54,079 nt of DNA from Promethearchaeia archaeon (GTDB taxonomy: Archaea > Asgardarchaeota > Lokiarchaeia > Sigyniarchaeales > SOKP01), in the NCBI GenBank assembly GCA_029856155.1, contig JAHQWL010000025.1, forward strand, positions 1-54,079. The letters run 5' to 3'. The notes beneath the pieces were generated by a model. The model was not told the DNA's origin, did not search any database, and was given only the letters and a program-made list of their open reading frames with translations. This document shows, one piece after another, positions 52,818 through 54,079 of the stretch. The translations under genes and the position numbers were made by a program. Numbering within the stretch: position 1 is the first letter of the stretch; every line of letters starts with the position of its first letter.

Positions 52818-53705
52818 TCAATACTCCTTTTTAATTAATTCTTCGACTTGATACAACGGTAGCATGAAAGGCCCTGGGTGCTCTAATTTAAGAGATGTAA
52901 GAGCTGCGGCATACCTCAAGGATTCTTCGGGATTCTTAGTTAATCTCGAACCCAAATAACTAATGAATGCAGTATCTCCCCTCCCAGTTCTTCCTTCTGA
53001 TTTTTTGTTTTTCCATGGAAAAAAATATGAATTAGTAAATGAATATAAAGAAATTCCCTTCTCATGAGTAATTAGAATTTCATTTGGTCCAAACTCCGCT
53101 AATATTTTTGCAGCTGTATCAATATTATTTTGATGAGTAAGAACTTCCGCTTCTTTCTGATCGAGTTTTAATATTTTCACTTTTGTTAAAATTTCTTTCT
53201 TATCATTTTCTGGAAGATCCTGGTAAAAAATTTCACCCTGTTCCCTTACCCTAATAAAACCTTGAATATCCAAACATAACTTTTCTGAATATTTCTCATA
53301 CAAATAATTAAATAATTTTAAGTTAATTTCACCTGCAACAATTGGACCAACAACAAAATACTTAGCATTTACATTTGGAATCTCTTCTTTTTTAAATAAT
53401 CCTGCAAATCCGAGTGGCTCATAGGTTCTAAACTCCATATTGTTTGAAGAATAAATATTTTTTAAGCCTGAGGTTTCCTCAGAAGGATATGCATAATATT
53501 TAACTCCATTTTTTGTAAAAATACTTAATAGTGAGAAATCTTCTTTTTTCAATCTTGTGATGATGGTTATTTTAAGACCCATATGACTGCCAGCAATTCC
53601 ACCATAGTACGTGGCACCACCTAATGAAGTTGTACTAATCCCATCAACTTCAATAATATCTTTAGCTAAATGACCAAGAATTACAATATATGATTCAACA
53701 GTCAT
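52818..53705 (-). CDS. PfkB/ribokinase-family carbohydrate or nucleoside kinase
   Basis: 295 aa from ATG 53705; a TTG at 53729 eight codons earlier is in frame but less likely. N-terminal 'YIVILGHLAKDIIEV' and 'SLGGATYYGGIAGSHMGLKITIITRL' match the substrate-side sheet of ribokinase-like kinases. The C-terminal signature is 'EGRTGRGDTAFISYLGSRL' with the catalytic Asp244 in GRGD (usually GAGD). Phosphorylates a sugar, nucleoside or related alcohol; substrate not deducible. It is coupled to the radical SAM gene (7-base gap). Confidence 0.83.
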   Translation of the reverse strand: MTVESYIVILGHLAKDIIEVDGISTTSLGGATYYGGIAGSHMGLKITIITRLKKEDFSLLSIFTKNGVKYYAYPSEETSGLKNIYSSNNMEFRTYEPLGFAGLFKKEEIPNVNAKYFVVGPIVAGEINLKLFNYLYEKYSEKLCLDIQGFIRVREQGEIFYQDLPENDKKEILTKVKILKLDQKEAEVLTHQNNIDTAAKILAEFGPNEILITHEKGISLYSFTNSYFFPWKNKKSEGRTGRGDTAFISYLGSRLTKNPEESLRYAAALTSLKLEHPGPFMLPLYQVEELIKKEY

Positions 53706-53828
53706 AAATATATTTATTAAAAAAATCAAGAATTAAGAAATTATCGATATAGTTTAGAAAAAAAAGAAAGAGAACTGAATTAACTTACTTTTTAATTATG
53801 ATGGAATTGTAATTTTCCCATTTATTAA

Positions 53829-54079
53829 TTACTTTATAGTATTGATAAAACTTTCCAAAATTCTCTCTTTGATCTTATAGAATTTTAATTTGGGAATTTC
53901 ATAGATTTTACTATCACTTTCCTCAATACTTTGCACTAAAATTGAACTAATATTTAAGTTTTTAACATCACCTCTATTTATTTGTTCATTTAATTGTTCT
54001 CTATTCATTATAGAATTATAGAGATTTATTCTATTTAAACTTTTCCCATCATTTTCCCACCCATCCAAATAAATAATAG
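53829..54079 (-). CDS. Partial protein, 5' end beyond the window
   Basis: The last 80 or so residues of a protein: frame open to the window edge, reading 'DGWENDGKSLNRINLYNSI', then 'REQLNEQINRGDVKNLNIS' and a helical end 'FYKIKERILESFINTIK'. A TTG at 54068 could start it, but the frame continues upstream without a stop, so it is more likely truncated by the window. No family recognised. Confidence 0.45.
   Translation of the reverse strand, partial: IIYLDGWENDGKSLNRINLYNSIMNREQLNEQINRGDVKNLNISSILVQSIEESDSKIYEIPKLKFYKIKERILESFINTIK

Overview
The window looks like a chromosomal segment of an Asgard archaeon (Promethearchaeota, Lokiarchaeia-like). This rests on protein content, since no rRNA is present. 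DNA is very AT-rich, and genes are short, closely spaced and often switch strand. Eukaryote-like signatures include an OST3/OST6/OSTC-type oligosaccharyltransferase subunit, a ubiquitin-like beta-grasp protein, roadblock/longin-like small proteins, a classical AN1 zinc finger and many zinc-ribbon/membrane proteins. Metabolism looks anaerobic: formylmethanofuran dehydrogenase subunits (archaeal Wood-Ljungdahl pathway), a glycyl radical enzyme, a NrdG-like radical SAM protein and several Fe-S proteins.

Layout. 1-4.9 kb: SBBP-repeat surface protein, OSTC-like subunit, membrane-anchored winged-helix regulator, PAS histidine kinase. 4.9-8.8 kb: minus-strand operon Fe-S protein > fwdB > fwdD > fwdA. 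9-11.5 kb: Mrp ATPase, a roadblock-like protein without a canonical start, DUF89 phosphatase. 11.7-19.6 kb: two MFS carriers (GPH/SLC45-like and OFA/OxlT-like), two unlisted micro-proteins, a possible structured RNA, Fe-S and C_GCAxxG_C_C proteins, a broken SnoaL-like gene. 20-29.6 kb: large UPF0182 protein, DMT exporter, longin-like protein, membrane proteins, an ABC-2-permease/CPBP-protease fusion. 29.8-36.2 kb: zinc-ribbon proteins, the ubiquitin-like protein, a duplicated zinc-ribbon pair, longin-like protein, a 99-codon frame with three in-frame TAG codons, malic enzyme. 36.2-44 kb: TACACACT repeats, then an array of bactofilin-like protein, coiled-coil protein and four tandem MFS_3-type exporters, three of them with a nearly identical leader. 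44-54 kb: AN1 finger protein, glycyl radical enzyme, three tandem crotonase paralogues, acyl-CoA thioesterase, APC permease, radical SAM activase, PfkB kinase and a truncated gene.

How genes may work together. The fwd operon would carry out the first CO2-reducing step of the methanofuran branch (or run in reverse). The crotonases, thioesterase and glycyl radical enzyme suggest anaerobic acyl-CoA or hydroxylated-substrate metabolism. The bactofilin/coiled-coil/MFS array is the most system-like block: a membrane-associated scaffold ahead of a bank of duplicated exporters.

Several genes lack an ordinary start or carry in-frame stops (SBBP protein, roadblock protein, SRPBCC/zinc-ribbon protein, SnoaL-like gene, TAG-containing frame). 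These may be non-canonical starts, decay or assembly error. No tRNA, rRNA, CRISPR array or insertion sequence was recognised. All calls were made by eye from the sequence and remembered family motifs; no database search was run.
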